A DNA stretch of 20,515 nucleotides, from positions 1-20,515 of the IMG/VR virus record IMGVR_UViG_3300034108_000741. One strand, 5' to 3'. Positions 5,953 to 13,048 of the stretch are shown here, in pieces. Positions within the stretch are counted from its first letter, which is position 1. Every line of letters begins with the position of its first letter. A model generated the notes under the pieces. That model was not told the origin of the DNA. It saw only the letters and a program-made list of their open reading frames with translations, and ran no database searches. Source of the stretch: a virus. Position numbers and translations under genes: made by a program.

Positions 5953-6317
5953 TACCAAACGAACGACCAACTCCGCTCACTGACGCGGTTTCACAATGGC
6001 CATTAGGTGAGCCAGAATCACAGCGGTTAATCGCGCAGCGTTATCTCGACTTCGCCCGCACCCTCGAACGCTCGCTCGCCGCAGTCACCGCAGAGCTGGA
6101 GATGTGGCGAGATGGAAGCATAGTTAGGGAAGAAGATAAGGCCGAGCGGGATGCGCTGAAACACGCGCTAATCGAACTTGAGGCGGCAGCGGAAGCGTAT
6201 GCAGCAGATCAATCGCGGGCAACGGATAGCCGCTGTGGGCTTGTTCAGCCGATAACCGTTAAGGACGGCAATCGCCTTTTATCCGCGCTAAAAATCGCAA
6301 ACGAACTTACGAAATGA
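5949..6317 (+). CDS. 122-aa helical hypothetical phage protein
   Basis: ATG 5949 overlaps the previous stop. The start NERPTPLTDA is a pattern common in small phage proteins. It is followed by YLDFARTLERSLAAVTAELE (about 32-51), which is a coiled coil, and a second helical stretch DALKHALIELEAAAEAYAAD (about 68-87). The C-terminal part (NRLLSALKIANELTK) is again helical. No catalytic motif is visible. The TGA overlaps the next ATG at 6314. Confidence 0.65.
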   Translation: MIPNERPTPLTDAVSQWPLGEPESQRLIAQRYLDFARTLERSLAAVTAELEMWRDGSIVREEDKAERDALKHALIELEAAAEAYAADQSRATDSRCGLVQPITVKDGNRLLSALKIANELTK

Positions 6318-6484
6318 TAGAAACGCCCGAACAACTCCGCCGTGAAATCGCCTATCGCCGTGATGAGCGAATCGGCATTATGACCAATGGTGCGCTGCCG
6401 TCTAAGTCGGTTGTCGAGTTTGCGGAGAATGAAGCGCGTGAGTGGGCGCTGCGGTGTTATCCTGAGCTTTACGCTTGTCTTTAA
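6314..6484 (+). CDS. 56-aa hypothetical protein, last gene of the + strand block
   Basis: ATG 6314 overlaps the preceding TGA, and the frame ends at TAA 6482-6484. The protein reads METPEQLR-like at the start (MIETPEQLRREIAYRRDERI) and ends WALRCYPELYACL. It is mostly helical and of unknown function. It is the final gene before the convergent junction. Confidence 0.55.
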   Translation: MIETPEQLRREIAYRRDERIGIMTNGALPSKSVVEFAENEAREWALRCYPELYACL

Positions 6485-6498
6485 TAAAAGACGCTAAG

Positions 6499-6534
6499 TG
6501 AGACGCAAGATGCGTAATGTCTCATGCGTGAGAC
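6499..6534. terminator. Overlapping hairpins between convergent operons
   Basis: GTCTCA (6519-6524) pairs perfectly with TGAGAC (6529-6534) around a TGCG loop. The same GTCTCA can instead pair with an upstream TGAGAC (6499-6504), whose loop holds a small ACGCA/TGCGT hairpin (6503-6507, 6511-6515). The element lies in the 50 bases between the two converging operons, ending exactly at the amidase stop codon. A U-run is lacking on both strands, so intrinsic termination is uncertain. Confidence 0.45.
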
Positions 6535-7140
6535 TCAAAGGCGATAGACAACGGGCAGTCCGGAGAAACCGCAGTGCTCGCGTAGGGCTTGCATGGGGAA
6601 AGCGGGGCCGGGGTCTTCTTTGCGTTCAGGCGCGATGCAGTCATGCCCCGTGATGTCGTCAAGATTATAGGTAGTGACAAGCTCCTTTGACAAGGCGAGC
6701 ACGGCGGCAAGTTGCGCAGGCGGGTAACATTCCCATTCTTGGACGCTTCCTCCGTTCCTATGGCGTTCCTGAATGCTTGTAAATCCAGCTTGCTTTTTTG
6801 CCCACGATAGCGCGCCGGAGTCGTTGCCAGCATTGGCTATCTCGATGCCGATTCCGCACGAATTTATGCCGTCGTAAAGATGCCCCGTCTTTGGATCGCG
6901 CCAGCGGCTTTTTCCGGCATGTGCGGCGGAACGGTTGAACGGCACGCACTGAGTCACCGAACCGTCGCGGTCAATAACCACATGAGCCGAGACACCGCGC
7001 TCGCGCATTGCTTCGATGCTGCTTCTTCCTGTTGCGCCTCCCGTGAAATGTATCACTAGGACGCGGCGAATCGGCATTTCTTTCGACGTTGCTATCTCGT
7101 CGCGCTTTCCGCCGTCAATCCAGTGGTCAGTGATTTTCAC
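6535..7140 (-). CDS. Endolysin: N-acetylmuramoyl-L-alanine amidase (Amidase_2 type)
   Basis: This 201-aa protein is a single amidase domain. H31 (LVIHFTGG), H166 (ITGHDCIAP) and D176 (ERKEDPGPAFP) fit the three zinc ligands of the Amidase_2/PGRP fold, and K174 matches the catalytic Lys of T7 lysozyme and AmpD. Other family marks are AHVVIDRDGSVTQCVPFNR (about 52-70), AAHAGKS (72-78), GIGIEIANAG (96-105) and YPPAQLAAVLAL. It cleaves the bond between muramic acid and the stem peptide at the end of infection. There is no signal peptide and no separate wall-binding domain, so release probably depends on a holin encoded upstream. The ATG overlaps the stop of the lipoprotein gene. Confidence 0.93.
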   Translation of the reverse strand: MKITDHWIDGGKRDEIATSKEMPIRRVLVIHFTGGATGRSSIEAMRERGVSAHVVIDRDGSVTQCVPFNRSAAHAGKSRWRDPKTGHLYDGINSCGIGIEIANAGNDSGALSWAKKQAGFTSIQERHRNGGSVQEWECYPPAQLAAVLALSKELVTTYNLDDITGHDCIAPERKEDPGPAFPMQALREHCGFSGLPVVYRL

Positions 7141-7355
7141 TTGGCATATCCGCGAATATCGTTTTCGAGCCTATCGCCGTCAACGCCTAGAACTATCGCC
7201 TTGCCGTCATAGGAAAGCGTAGCACCGTGATAGGTGACGCCAGCGCGGTATTTGATAGCGGAGCAGCTTGTGAGATACAAACACGCGAGGATTGCGAAAA
7301 CGGCATAGACGAAAGCTAGGACGATGCGGCGAGGGTCGTTAAGAAATGGGTTCAT
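7137..7355 (-). CDS. Small phage lipoprotein of the lysis cassette
   Basis: This 72-aa protein has a basic N-terminus (NDPRR), a hydrophobic stretch of about residues 11-28, and a lipobox LTSC with the lipidated Cys at 31 followed by Ser, which predicts outer-membrane sorting in Gram-negatives. The mature part (YRAGVTYHGATLSYDGKAIV) is beta-like and not proline-rich, unlike the usual Rz1 outer spanin. It lies between a holin candidate and the amidase, with ATGA overlaps on both sides. A role in outer-membrane disruption is plausible, but it might be a surface-exclusion lipoprotein instead. Confidence 0.65.
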   Translation of the reverse strand: MNPFLNDPRRIVLAFVYAVFAILACLYLTSCSAIKYRAGVTYHGATLSYDGKAIVLGVDGDRLENDIRGYAK

Positions 7356-7525
7356 TGTTTTGGTTGTTTGATTGCGTCACGGGCGACAACAAAGCCGCCG
7401 CCGATTGCTGCTGTTTCGAGAACTTGTCCGACAAGATAAATCCAAGCTGGCCCGCCTTGATATGTTTGAAGGAACTTTCCTAGTGCATAGGCGATGGCTG
7501 CGATGGTTGTTTTGTAGTTGTTCAT
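7352..7525 (-). CDS. Putative holin, 57 aa
   Basis: The protein starts at MNNYKTTIAAIAYALGKF (ATG at 7525), whose start overlaps the stop of the upstream gene. The open frame continues upstream to 7699 but there runs through the neighbouring gene. Two hydrophobic stretches are seen, about 6-20 and 27-47 (WIYLVGQVLETAAIGGGFVV), followed by a short charged tail. Many small phage membrane proteins that begin with a KTT motif and lie next to the endolysin are annotated as holins. It would form the inner-membrane lesion that lets the amidase out. The call rests on context and topology. Confidence 0.6.
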   Translation of the reverse strand: MNNYKTTIAAIAYALGKFLQTYQGGPAWIYLVGQVLETAAIGGGFVVARDAIKQPKQ

Positions 7526-7752
7526 AGTTTTGTTGTTTCTTTGAAAGGGCATGGCTTGCCGGGACACATCCGATACGCCATTAGCATACCGTGGTTCTCT
7601 CCAGCTTGCGCCCGAACGGATTCGATTGCGCTTCGTAGCTCTTTGCGGTCTGACTCGCATTGCTCGCTGCGATGCCAAAGGATTTTTGCAAGAAAACATA
7701 ACGCGCCAGTCACGGAACTTACGGCTATGAGCAAAGCGTTTTCAAGTGTCAT
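7522..7752 (-). CDS. Membrane-anchored coiled-coil protein, inner-spanin-like
   Basis: In this 76-aa protein, residues about 5-25 (NALLIAVSSVTGALCFLAKI) form one membrane span. A charged helix follows (CESDRKELRSAIESVRAQAG, about 32-51), then a cysteine pair in CPGKPCPF near the end. One N-terminal span with a periplasmic helix is the layout of an inner spanin (Rz), and the cysteines could form disulfides. It could also be a small holin. It is the most upstream of the coupled lysis genes and overlaps the next start (ATGA). Confidence 0.55.
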   Translation of the reverse strand: MTLENALLIAVSSVTGALCFLAKILWHRSEQCESDRKELRSAIESVRAQAGENHGMLMAYRMCPGKPCPFKETTKL

Positions 7753-7755
7753 GGC

Positions 7756-8037
7756 TTATTCTGTAAGCGCAGCAATCTCCGCTTCCGCCTCTGCCTTTTT
7801 AGCAAGTGCGGCGGCGAGCTTCTTTTCGTTCTCAGTTTGCAGCGCAGCAGCGCGCATCGCTGTCAGCTTGGCAATGTCGCCCTCGTCAAAAGCGGCGGAG
7901 GCTTCTGCGAGCAGCGCGGCGAGTCGGCTGCACTCGGCTGATAATTCCGCAAACGCCGCATCCTTCGCGTCGAGTTGTGCTTTGATGTCGAGCCATAGCT
8001 GGCCGGATTCGGTTTGAATTTGAAACAGTGATTTCAT
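7756..8037 (-). CDS. 93-aa coiled-coil protein downstream of the tail fibre
   Basis: The sequence begins MKSLFQIQTESGQLWLDIKA and is then almost entirely alanine- and glutamate-rich heptads (for example LSAECSRLAALLAEASAAF and KKLAAALAKKAEAEAEIAAL). A long coiled coil is likely. The start has a tandem AACCCA leader but no Shine-Dalgarno. Its position between tail fibre and lysis genes fits either a fibre-associated helical protein or a small virion component. The function is unknown. Confidence 0.65.
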   Translation of the reverse strand: MKSLFQIQTESGQLWLDIKAQLDAKDAAFAELSAECSRLAALLAEASAAFDEGDIAKLTAMRAAALQTENEKKLAAALAKKAEAEAEIAALTE

Positions 8038-8050
8038 GGGTTTGTGGGTT
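8038..8050 (-). promoter_or_regulatory. Tandem AACCCA leader before the coiled-coil gene
   Basis: On the - strand AACCCACAAACCC directly precedes the ATG at 8037: two AACCC units eight bases apart. It is a variant of the AACCAAT pair before other late genes. The first unit overlaps the tail fibre stop codon (TAA). Confidence 0.4.
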
Positions 8051-9743
8051 AGGCTAAGAGTCCGGCGTTCCGTAGCGCTTTGACTACTTGTGCAATCGTG
8101 TAGCCGTCAAACGTGTCGTCCGTTTTGAGATTTGTTCCCCCGCCGGGGCTTGCAACGGTCGCACTGGAAACTGCCGTTGTCGGCTGAACGATTGGCGTCG
8201 CATTCCAGAAGCTGAGTTTCTGCGTTGTTGCCGCGCCTATCTTCGTTCCGGTCGTCGTGTTGAAAGCGATGTTCTGCGCATCGCCTAAAGTGATTCCGCC
8301 GTTAGCTGTGAGAAGCCCCGTCAGCGTAGTCGCTCCTGTGACGGCGAGAGCGTTAGCAAGGGTAACGCCAGTTGTGCTGACCGTGAGGCGCAATGTGCCG
8401 CCAGCCGTGAAGCCGATTTGATCCTCGCCGACGCGATACATCCCGGAGTTCGTGTCGCCGGAACTGCCGAAGCTGAAGGTTGGGGCCGTTGCACTTCCGC
8501 TGCTGCCAAGCAATAGGCTCGCGGCGATGTTGTAGTCGTAATTTCCAGAGCCGGAAAACAGGTGTCCGCTTGAGGAAATGTGCCACCGCAAAACCCCTGC
8601 TGTCGCAAATCCGAAATTGTTTGTGCCGATATAATAGGCTCCGCAATCCGTATCCGACGCAAACCGCCATGCAGGGGTTGCCGCCGCGCCATTGGGAATC
8701 AGGATGCCGCCAGTGCCCTTGGGCACAAGACTGATGCTGATATTCGTGTCGCCGCCGCTCGCGGTCAGGGTCGGCGAGACGCCCGTCGCCGCGTTTGCGT
8801 AGGTCAATTCATTCACCGCGCTCGCCGTGGTGGTGAAAATCAGCAACTCATTGCCGTTCGCGTCTGCGATGAAACCGCCGCTGGCGAACTTGGGGGCTGT
8901 CAGCGTTTTATTTGAAAGCGTGGCTGTGCCGTCAATCGGCGAGTAGCCGCCTGCTGAGTTATTGGCGACGGCGAGCGCGGTAGCAACGCCAGCGCCCGGC
9001 GTGATGCCCGCCCACGTTGTCAGGTCTGCGTCGTAGGCTTGCACAGATACGCCGATGTCGGCGGTGGAAAGCAGCGTGCCGGAAAGCGGGAATGTGACAT
9101 CCGTTGTGCCCGTTGTATGCACCCAAAGTGGGCCAGCGTTGGCCGATAGCGCAAAAATAGAATCATCCTCTAGGAACTGGATGGAACCATTAACGGCTGG
9201 GTTGACTGTATCTTTTGAGATTTCAACGCCCCCTATTGTCGATCCTGTTGCAAAATGCTTGTTGCCCGCAACTGTCTGATTAGTGGTTAAATTTACGTAA
9301 TTCTGAGGGACAACGAAGTTGATCGCGGTTGTTCCAAGCGTGCCGCCTGCTACGACGTTGCAAAGCCATTGCGTGCCAGCGTTCGCCGTGCCCGCCTCGA
9401 CTGAAACAAAAGCGCCCACTATTTCAGTCCATGCGTCAAAGTCGGTGGCGCGGGCTGGTGCGCCCGATGCGGCGACGACGTAGATGCCGTTTTCAGCGGG
9501 GGCGGATTGGTTTTTAATGAGGATGCGGTCGCCCGTTGCTAATACGATTCCGTCAATGGTATCGCCGTTTTCAAACGCTGTGGCGAGCGTGCCGTTGGTC
9601 GTTGTGGCAGCGCGCACACTGTCTTTGGCGTCGGAACTTCCGCCCGTGAGTAATCCGTTGGCAGCGGCGAAGGTGGCAACAGGCGGATCAATGAGCGCGC
9701 CCGTGACTGGATTTACTTTTACTGCTGATGTAGGGACGGGCAT
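8049..9743 (-). CDS. Tail fibre protein
   Basis: This 564-aa protein has an N-terminal module, about residues 40-145, with DSVRAATTTNGTLATAF, NGDTIDGIVLATGDRILIKN and NGIYVVAASGAPARATDFD. This module is frequent in phage tail fibres and probably joins the fibre to the tail tip. The motif AYDADLTTWAGI (about 236-247) is also common in such fibres. Further on are two related repeats of about 45 residues: one around TPAWRFASDTDCGAYYIGTN and one around TAPTFSFGSSGDTNSGMYRV, each ending in a GFxxAGxLR-type strand. These are usual in trimeric fibre shafts. The C-terminus (TIAQVVKALRNAGLLA) is a short helix. No chaperone or peptidase domain is seen. It is the likely host-recognition protein. Confidence 0.85.
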   Translation of the reverse strand: MPVPTSAVKVNPVTGALIDPPVATFAAANGLLTGGSSDAKDSVRAATTTNGTLATAFENGDTIDGIVLATGDRILIKNQSAPAENGIYVVAASGAPARATDFDAWTEIVGAFVSVEAGTANAGTQWLCNVVAGGTLGTTAINFVVPQNYVNLTTNQTVAGNKHFATGSTIGGVEISKDTVNPAVNGSIQFLEDDSIFALSANAGPLWVHTTGTTDVTFPLSGTLLSTADIGVSVQAYDADLTTWAGITPGAGVATALAVANNSAGGYSPIDGTATLSNKTLTAPKFASGGFIADANGNELLIFTTTASAVNELTYANAATGVSPTLTASGGDTNISISLVPKGTGGILIPNGAAATPAWRFASDTDCGAYYIGTNNFGFATAGVLRWHISSSGHLFSGSGNYDYNIAASLLLGSSGSATAPTFSFGSSGDTNSGMYRVGEDQIGFTAGGTLRLTVSTTGVTLANALAVTGATTLTGLLTANGGITLGDAQNIAFNTTTGTKIGAATTQKLSFWNATPIVQPTTAVSSATVASPGGGTNLKTDDTFDGYTIAQVVKALRNAGLLA

Positions 9744-9746
9744 AGG

Positions 9747-11396
9747 TTATTGAAAGGCTTGCCAAACTTTGGCGTTAGTAGAAGCGTTGTAGTCGTCGGG
9801 ACGTATGATCGCTGGGCTGGATTCTGCGTCGGTTCCGGCGCGAAGTTTGAACACCTTGCCGCCAAAGCTGGCGTGATCGAATGCGAGCAAGCAAGGAACG
9901 GCGCGATTGGTTGTCACAAGGCTATCCAAATCTGTTGCCGTGCCGCCCGTGTATCCCGTGATCGTGCTATTGAAATAGCCGAACATCGAAGACGTTGCCG
10001 TTGTGAGATTGCCAACGTCTATCACGTCGCGGCGAATGGTGCAGGAAATTGACAACGCCTTGATCGGCTGTTCGCTAGGTTCCGTAACTTGAACTTCAAA
10101 GGTGCGGGTGATTTCATCCGTGCCAGCCGTGGCAAACTCCACATACATTGCCCATGTGGACAGTGAAAGCGTGCCAGTCCAAGTGAGCTGCCAAAGTAGG
10201 TTGCTTGTCAGCGTAAGTGCCGCCTGTGCGCCCGTGGTGCGGCCCGTCAATTCCCATTCCTTTGCGGAAACCTTGTTCACGTAGTAGAGCGTGCCTAGCT
10301 GCGCGCTGATGGTTTGCGCCGTGGCGTCGTATGGGAAGCTGGCGGCAATCGAATAGCCTGCCGTGGTTTCCGCGACTCCATACACGCCGCTGGTGGTTGG
10401 AGCCGAGCGCGCACCGCTTGCTACTTGTGTAATGGTGATAATCGCGCTGCTGCTTGTCGCGGTAAATTGCGCGTCGGCATCAATGATCGTTGTTAGCTTC
10501 GTGGCGACTTGCGTTGAAGTGTCGCCAATGAGGACGCCCGTAATCTCTATGCTGCGGTCACACGCCGCAACCGCCGCTGGCATCGTAGTTGAGCCTGAGT
10601 TAATCCAAACACCCACGCTGCCAGTTGCATCGTGAAGTATGAAATAACCGCCGCCGAGATAGCCCGTTGTTCCCGATGGGCAATAGACTTTGACAACTTG
10701 CGCCTGCGCCGTGTTCAGAATCCAACTGCCGCCCTTTACGTTGCCCGTGATGGCAATGCGGGTGATCTGCGGGACGCTCGCCGTGCCAGTCTGCACATTC
10801 GTCTGTGAAATACTCCCGCTGGCATCCTGCGCGAAGTCGGATGAATAGGCGAGATAACCTTTTTTGAGAACGACAACTTGCACTTCCTGCGTGCTCGCAT
10901 CGCCCGTTTGAACTTCTAGGACGTTGTTTGTGCTGATGACGGACGGCGAAAGCGTTCCCTTAGAGAATACAAGCAATGAACGTGCGCCAACCGTGTTGAA
11001 TGCTATGATATAAAGCCCGTCATCTTTCGTGACTTTTACGCCGCCTGCGGCTGTAATTGCGGGATTGGCGTTCAACGCGGTTTCAAGTGCCGCTGCCGTG
11101 ATGTTGTAGGCGAGGGCGGTTAATCCCGTGGAGTCGCCAAGGTAGGAAAGCCCAAACGTGCCGGAAGTTGGCGGATCGTCTGGCGTGCCAATGGCAACCT
11201 CCACAAGCGAGGATCCGTCAACGCCCGCGTCGTCAAACGTGCCGTCGCCCGATGGCGCAAGAAAGCGAACGCTACGATCCCGCCCGTCCCGGCGAATAAA
11301 GGCCGGATTTTGCGCGAGGCTTTCGCTGGACGCGCTCGAAAGCAATCCCGACGCCGTTTCATCTTGGAGGTTGATATTGAAAATTGCGGGCGACAT
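9747..11396 (-). CDS. Large distal tail / baseplate protein of unknown fold
   Basis: This 549-aa protein is rich in Thr, Ser, Ala and Gly with few charged residues, suggesting an all-beta structural protein. Residues 1-50 (AIFNINLQDETASGLLSSAS) look like an attachment region. A motif near 135-175, then several Ig-like stretches (for example ITRIAITGNVKGGSWILNTA, about 214-233) follow. The end, AKVWQAFQ, is the kind of short C-terminus found in phage tail tip proteins. It lies between a 274-aa tail protein and the fibre, so tail-tip or fibre-base attachment is likely. No enzymatic motif is visible, and no named family was recognised. Confidence 0.6.
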   Translation of the reverse strand: MSPAIFNINLQDETASGLLSSASSESLAQNPAFIRRDGRDRSVRFLAPSGDGTFDDAGVDGSSLVEVAIGTPDDPPTSGTFGLSYLGDSTGLTALAYNITAAALETALNANPAITAAGGVKVTKDDGLYIIAFNTVGARSLLVFSKGTLSPSVISTNNVLEVQTGDASTQEVQVVVLKKGYLAYSSDFAQDASGSISQTNVQTGTASVPQITRIAITGNVKGGSWILNTAQAQVVKVYCPSGTTGYLGGGYFILHDATGSVGVWINSGSTTMPAAVAACDRSIEITGVLIGDTSTQVATKLTTIIDADAQFTATSSSAIITITQVASGARSAPTTSGVYGVAETTAGYSIAASFPYDATAQTISAQLGTLYYVNKVSAKEWELTGRTTGAQAALTLTSNLLWQLTWTGTLSLSTWAMYVEFATAGTDEITRTFEVQVTEPSEQPIKALSISCTIRRDVIDVGNLTTATSSMFGYFNSTITGYTGGTATDLDSLVTTNRAVPCLLAFDHASFGGKVFKLRAGTDAESSPAIIRPDDYNASTNAKVWQAFQ

Positions 11397-11430
11397 CGTT
11401 ATTGTTAGTAGCTTGCGTTAGGGGTCATTG

Positions 11431-12255
11431 TCAAGTGCTGCGATAAGTCTTAAACCACGGCAACAGCGCGATGAAGTCTCCGATTGCGCCAGAGCCGTAG
11501 TTTTGGCGAAGGATGCCGACGAGTAGATCGTTGCAAGTGTGTTGAATCATGGCGTATTTGATGCCGTCCTCGAAAATCACATCCACCTTTTCGCCTTGTG
11601 TTTCCGTGCGCGCAGGCCGAAAGCTGACAAGGAGTTGATAAATGGTCGCGCCGCTTTGATACGTTTCGTCATATCCGCCGCCTGTTTTAGTGTAGGAATC
11701 TGGCCATGCCGCCCATCTTGGCCCGCTTCTAAGTGTCGCGCTCGTTAGCGAGCAATACGCTCCAACGACAACCTCCAAGTAAATGACATCCGTGCCGCGC
11801 GTGACGGAAACGGGTTCGTGCGTCGGCACTTCAAAGCCAGTGATGGCAACTTGTTTATCCCATTCCTGCCCTGTGTTGTCCCATGAGCTACCCCCGACTC
11901 CCCAAAGCGTAGAGAGTGGGTTGAAATCCACGTAAAGCCTCTTTGCGCGCCCCTCGTCGTTCGTGTCCGCGCCTTTGATAATCGGTTGCCACGGTGTCAG
12001 CTTGGTAGGGTAAAACGCGCCAAAGTCTTTGATGTGATTCGCGTTTGCAACTTCGACAAGCGAGTAACGGTCTCCGCGTGCGTTGCCGACAATCATTTGC
12101 AGCGGGTTTTGCGCGTTCTGCCCAACCTCTAGCTGCTCAATCATGTTGTTTGCATGATTCAGCGCGTCCACTACCTTGTTCAAGTGGTCGCGTTGTCGCA
12201 CGTTTCCGCCCTCAAAATGCGGGATGTTCTTTGCGTCAGCGTCTATGCGTGGCAT
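11431..12255 (-). CDS. Distal tail protein, 274 aa, unrecognised
   Basis: It starts MPRIDADAKNIPHFEGGNVR, followed by a helix (HLNKVVDALNHANNMIEQL, about 24-42), then a mixed-beta body with many Trp and Tyr residues (LSTLWGVGGSSWDNTGQEWD, about 114-133). A short N-terminal coiled coil before a beta body suits a trimeric tail-tip or fibre-connector protein. One base separates its start from the stop of the 263-aa gene, so the two are coupled. Function is inferred only from position downstream of the tape measure. Confidence 0.55.
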   Translation of the reverse strand: MPRIDADAKNIPHFEGGNVRQRDHLNKVVDALNHANNMIEQLEVGQNAQNPLQMIVGNARGDRYSLVEVANANHIKDFGAFYPTKLTPWQPIIKGADTNDEGRAKRLYVDFNPLSTLWGVGGSSWDNTGQEWDKQVAITGFEVPTHEPVSVTRGTDVIYLEVVVGAYCSLTSATLRSGPRWAAWPDSYTKTGGGYDETYQSGATIYQLLVSFRPARTETQGEKVDVIFEDGIKYAMIQHTCNDLLVGILRQNYGSGAIGDFIALLPWFKTYRST

Positions 12256-12256
12256 C

Positions 12257-13048
12257 TTACGTTTGCGACTGGTTCAAGTTGATATTCCAAAGGAGGGAGG
12301 CGAAGTCAAAAGGCATGATGACAACCTGATTCTTTTCTTCGCAAAGGTAGTATTGCCCCTCTTGCGTCCATGTCGGCCCTTCGTTGACAATGTTCGCAAT
12401 GCCATTGAACAAGTATTCTTGCGCGGGAAATGGCGCGGGAACAATCTCGCCAGTGTCGGGGTCAACTCCGTAATAGACAGGCACGTTGCTGATGCGAGGC
12501 TGAGACAATGGCACGATAGCGATTCCGCCCCGTGCGCCCGTCTGGTTGACAATTTGCAGCGATGGCGTGATGCCGCCAAGTTCCTGCGGATATGTCGCCG
12601 TTGCGGGACGATTGCGAAGCACGTATTTAATGCCGATGCTTGGCGCTTTGTAGGTCAACGTGGTGGTCGGCTTTGTGTAGGTGACTCCCAATGCCGCCGA
12701 AAGCTGCTCAACAACGGTGTTTTTGTAATCCAGTTGAACGCTTTGCGTGGTCATGCCGCCGCCAGTATATATGGGCGCGGGCAACTTGCCGTCAAACGTG
12801 CCCTTGTAATTTATGTCAACTTCCGCCCATGCGCGCCCTTTGCTGATGGTGTAATTCGTGAGCGTCAGCGCATTGTATTCCGCATCTGGCTTGTTGCGAT
12901 TCTTGCGAAGCGTAGCGATGAAATCGGGAATGTTCGCCACCTTGCCGCTATACTTGCGCGTGATGGAGTCCAATCCCCATGCGTCAATCGTGAGTTGTGC
13001 GCCGGGCTGCTCTACAAATGTTTCTCCGCTGGAATTGAGGTAGGTCAT
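12257..13048 (-). CDS. Tail protein downstream of the tape measure, 263 aa
   Basis: The ATG overlaps the stop of the tape measure gene (ATGA), so it is coupled to it. The sequence (SSGETFVEQPGAQLTIDAWG at the start, YVLRNRPATATYPQELGG in the middle) is beta-rich and lacks enzyme motifs. In siphoviruses the gene after the tape measure usually encodes the distal tail (Dit-like) or minor tail protein, and that is the working guess here. No family-level motif was recognised. Confidence 0.55.
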   Translation of the reverse strand: MTYLNSSGETFVEQPGAQLTIDAWGLDSITRKYSGKVANIPDFIATLRKNRNKPDAEYNALTLTNYTISKGRAWAEVDINYKGTFDGKLPAPIYTGGGMTTQSVQLDYKNTVVEQLSAALGVTYTKPTTTLTYKAPSIGIKYVLRNRPATATYPQELGGITPSLQIVNQTGARGGIAIVPLSQPRISNVPVYYGVDPDTGEIVPAPFPAQEYLFNGIANIVNEGPTWTQEGQYYLCEEKNQVVIMPFDFASLLWNINLNQSQT

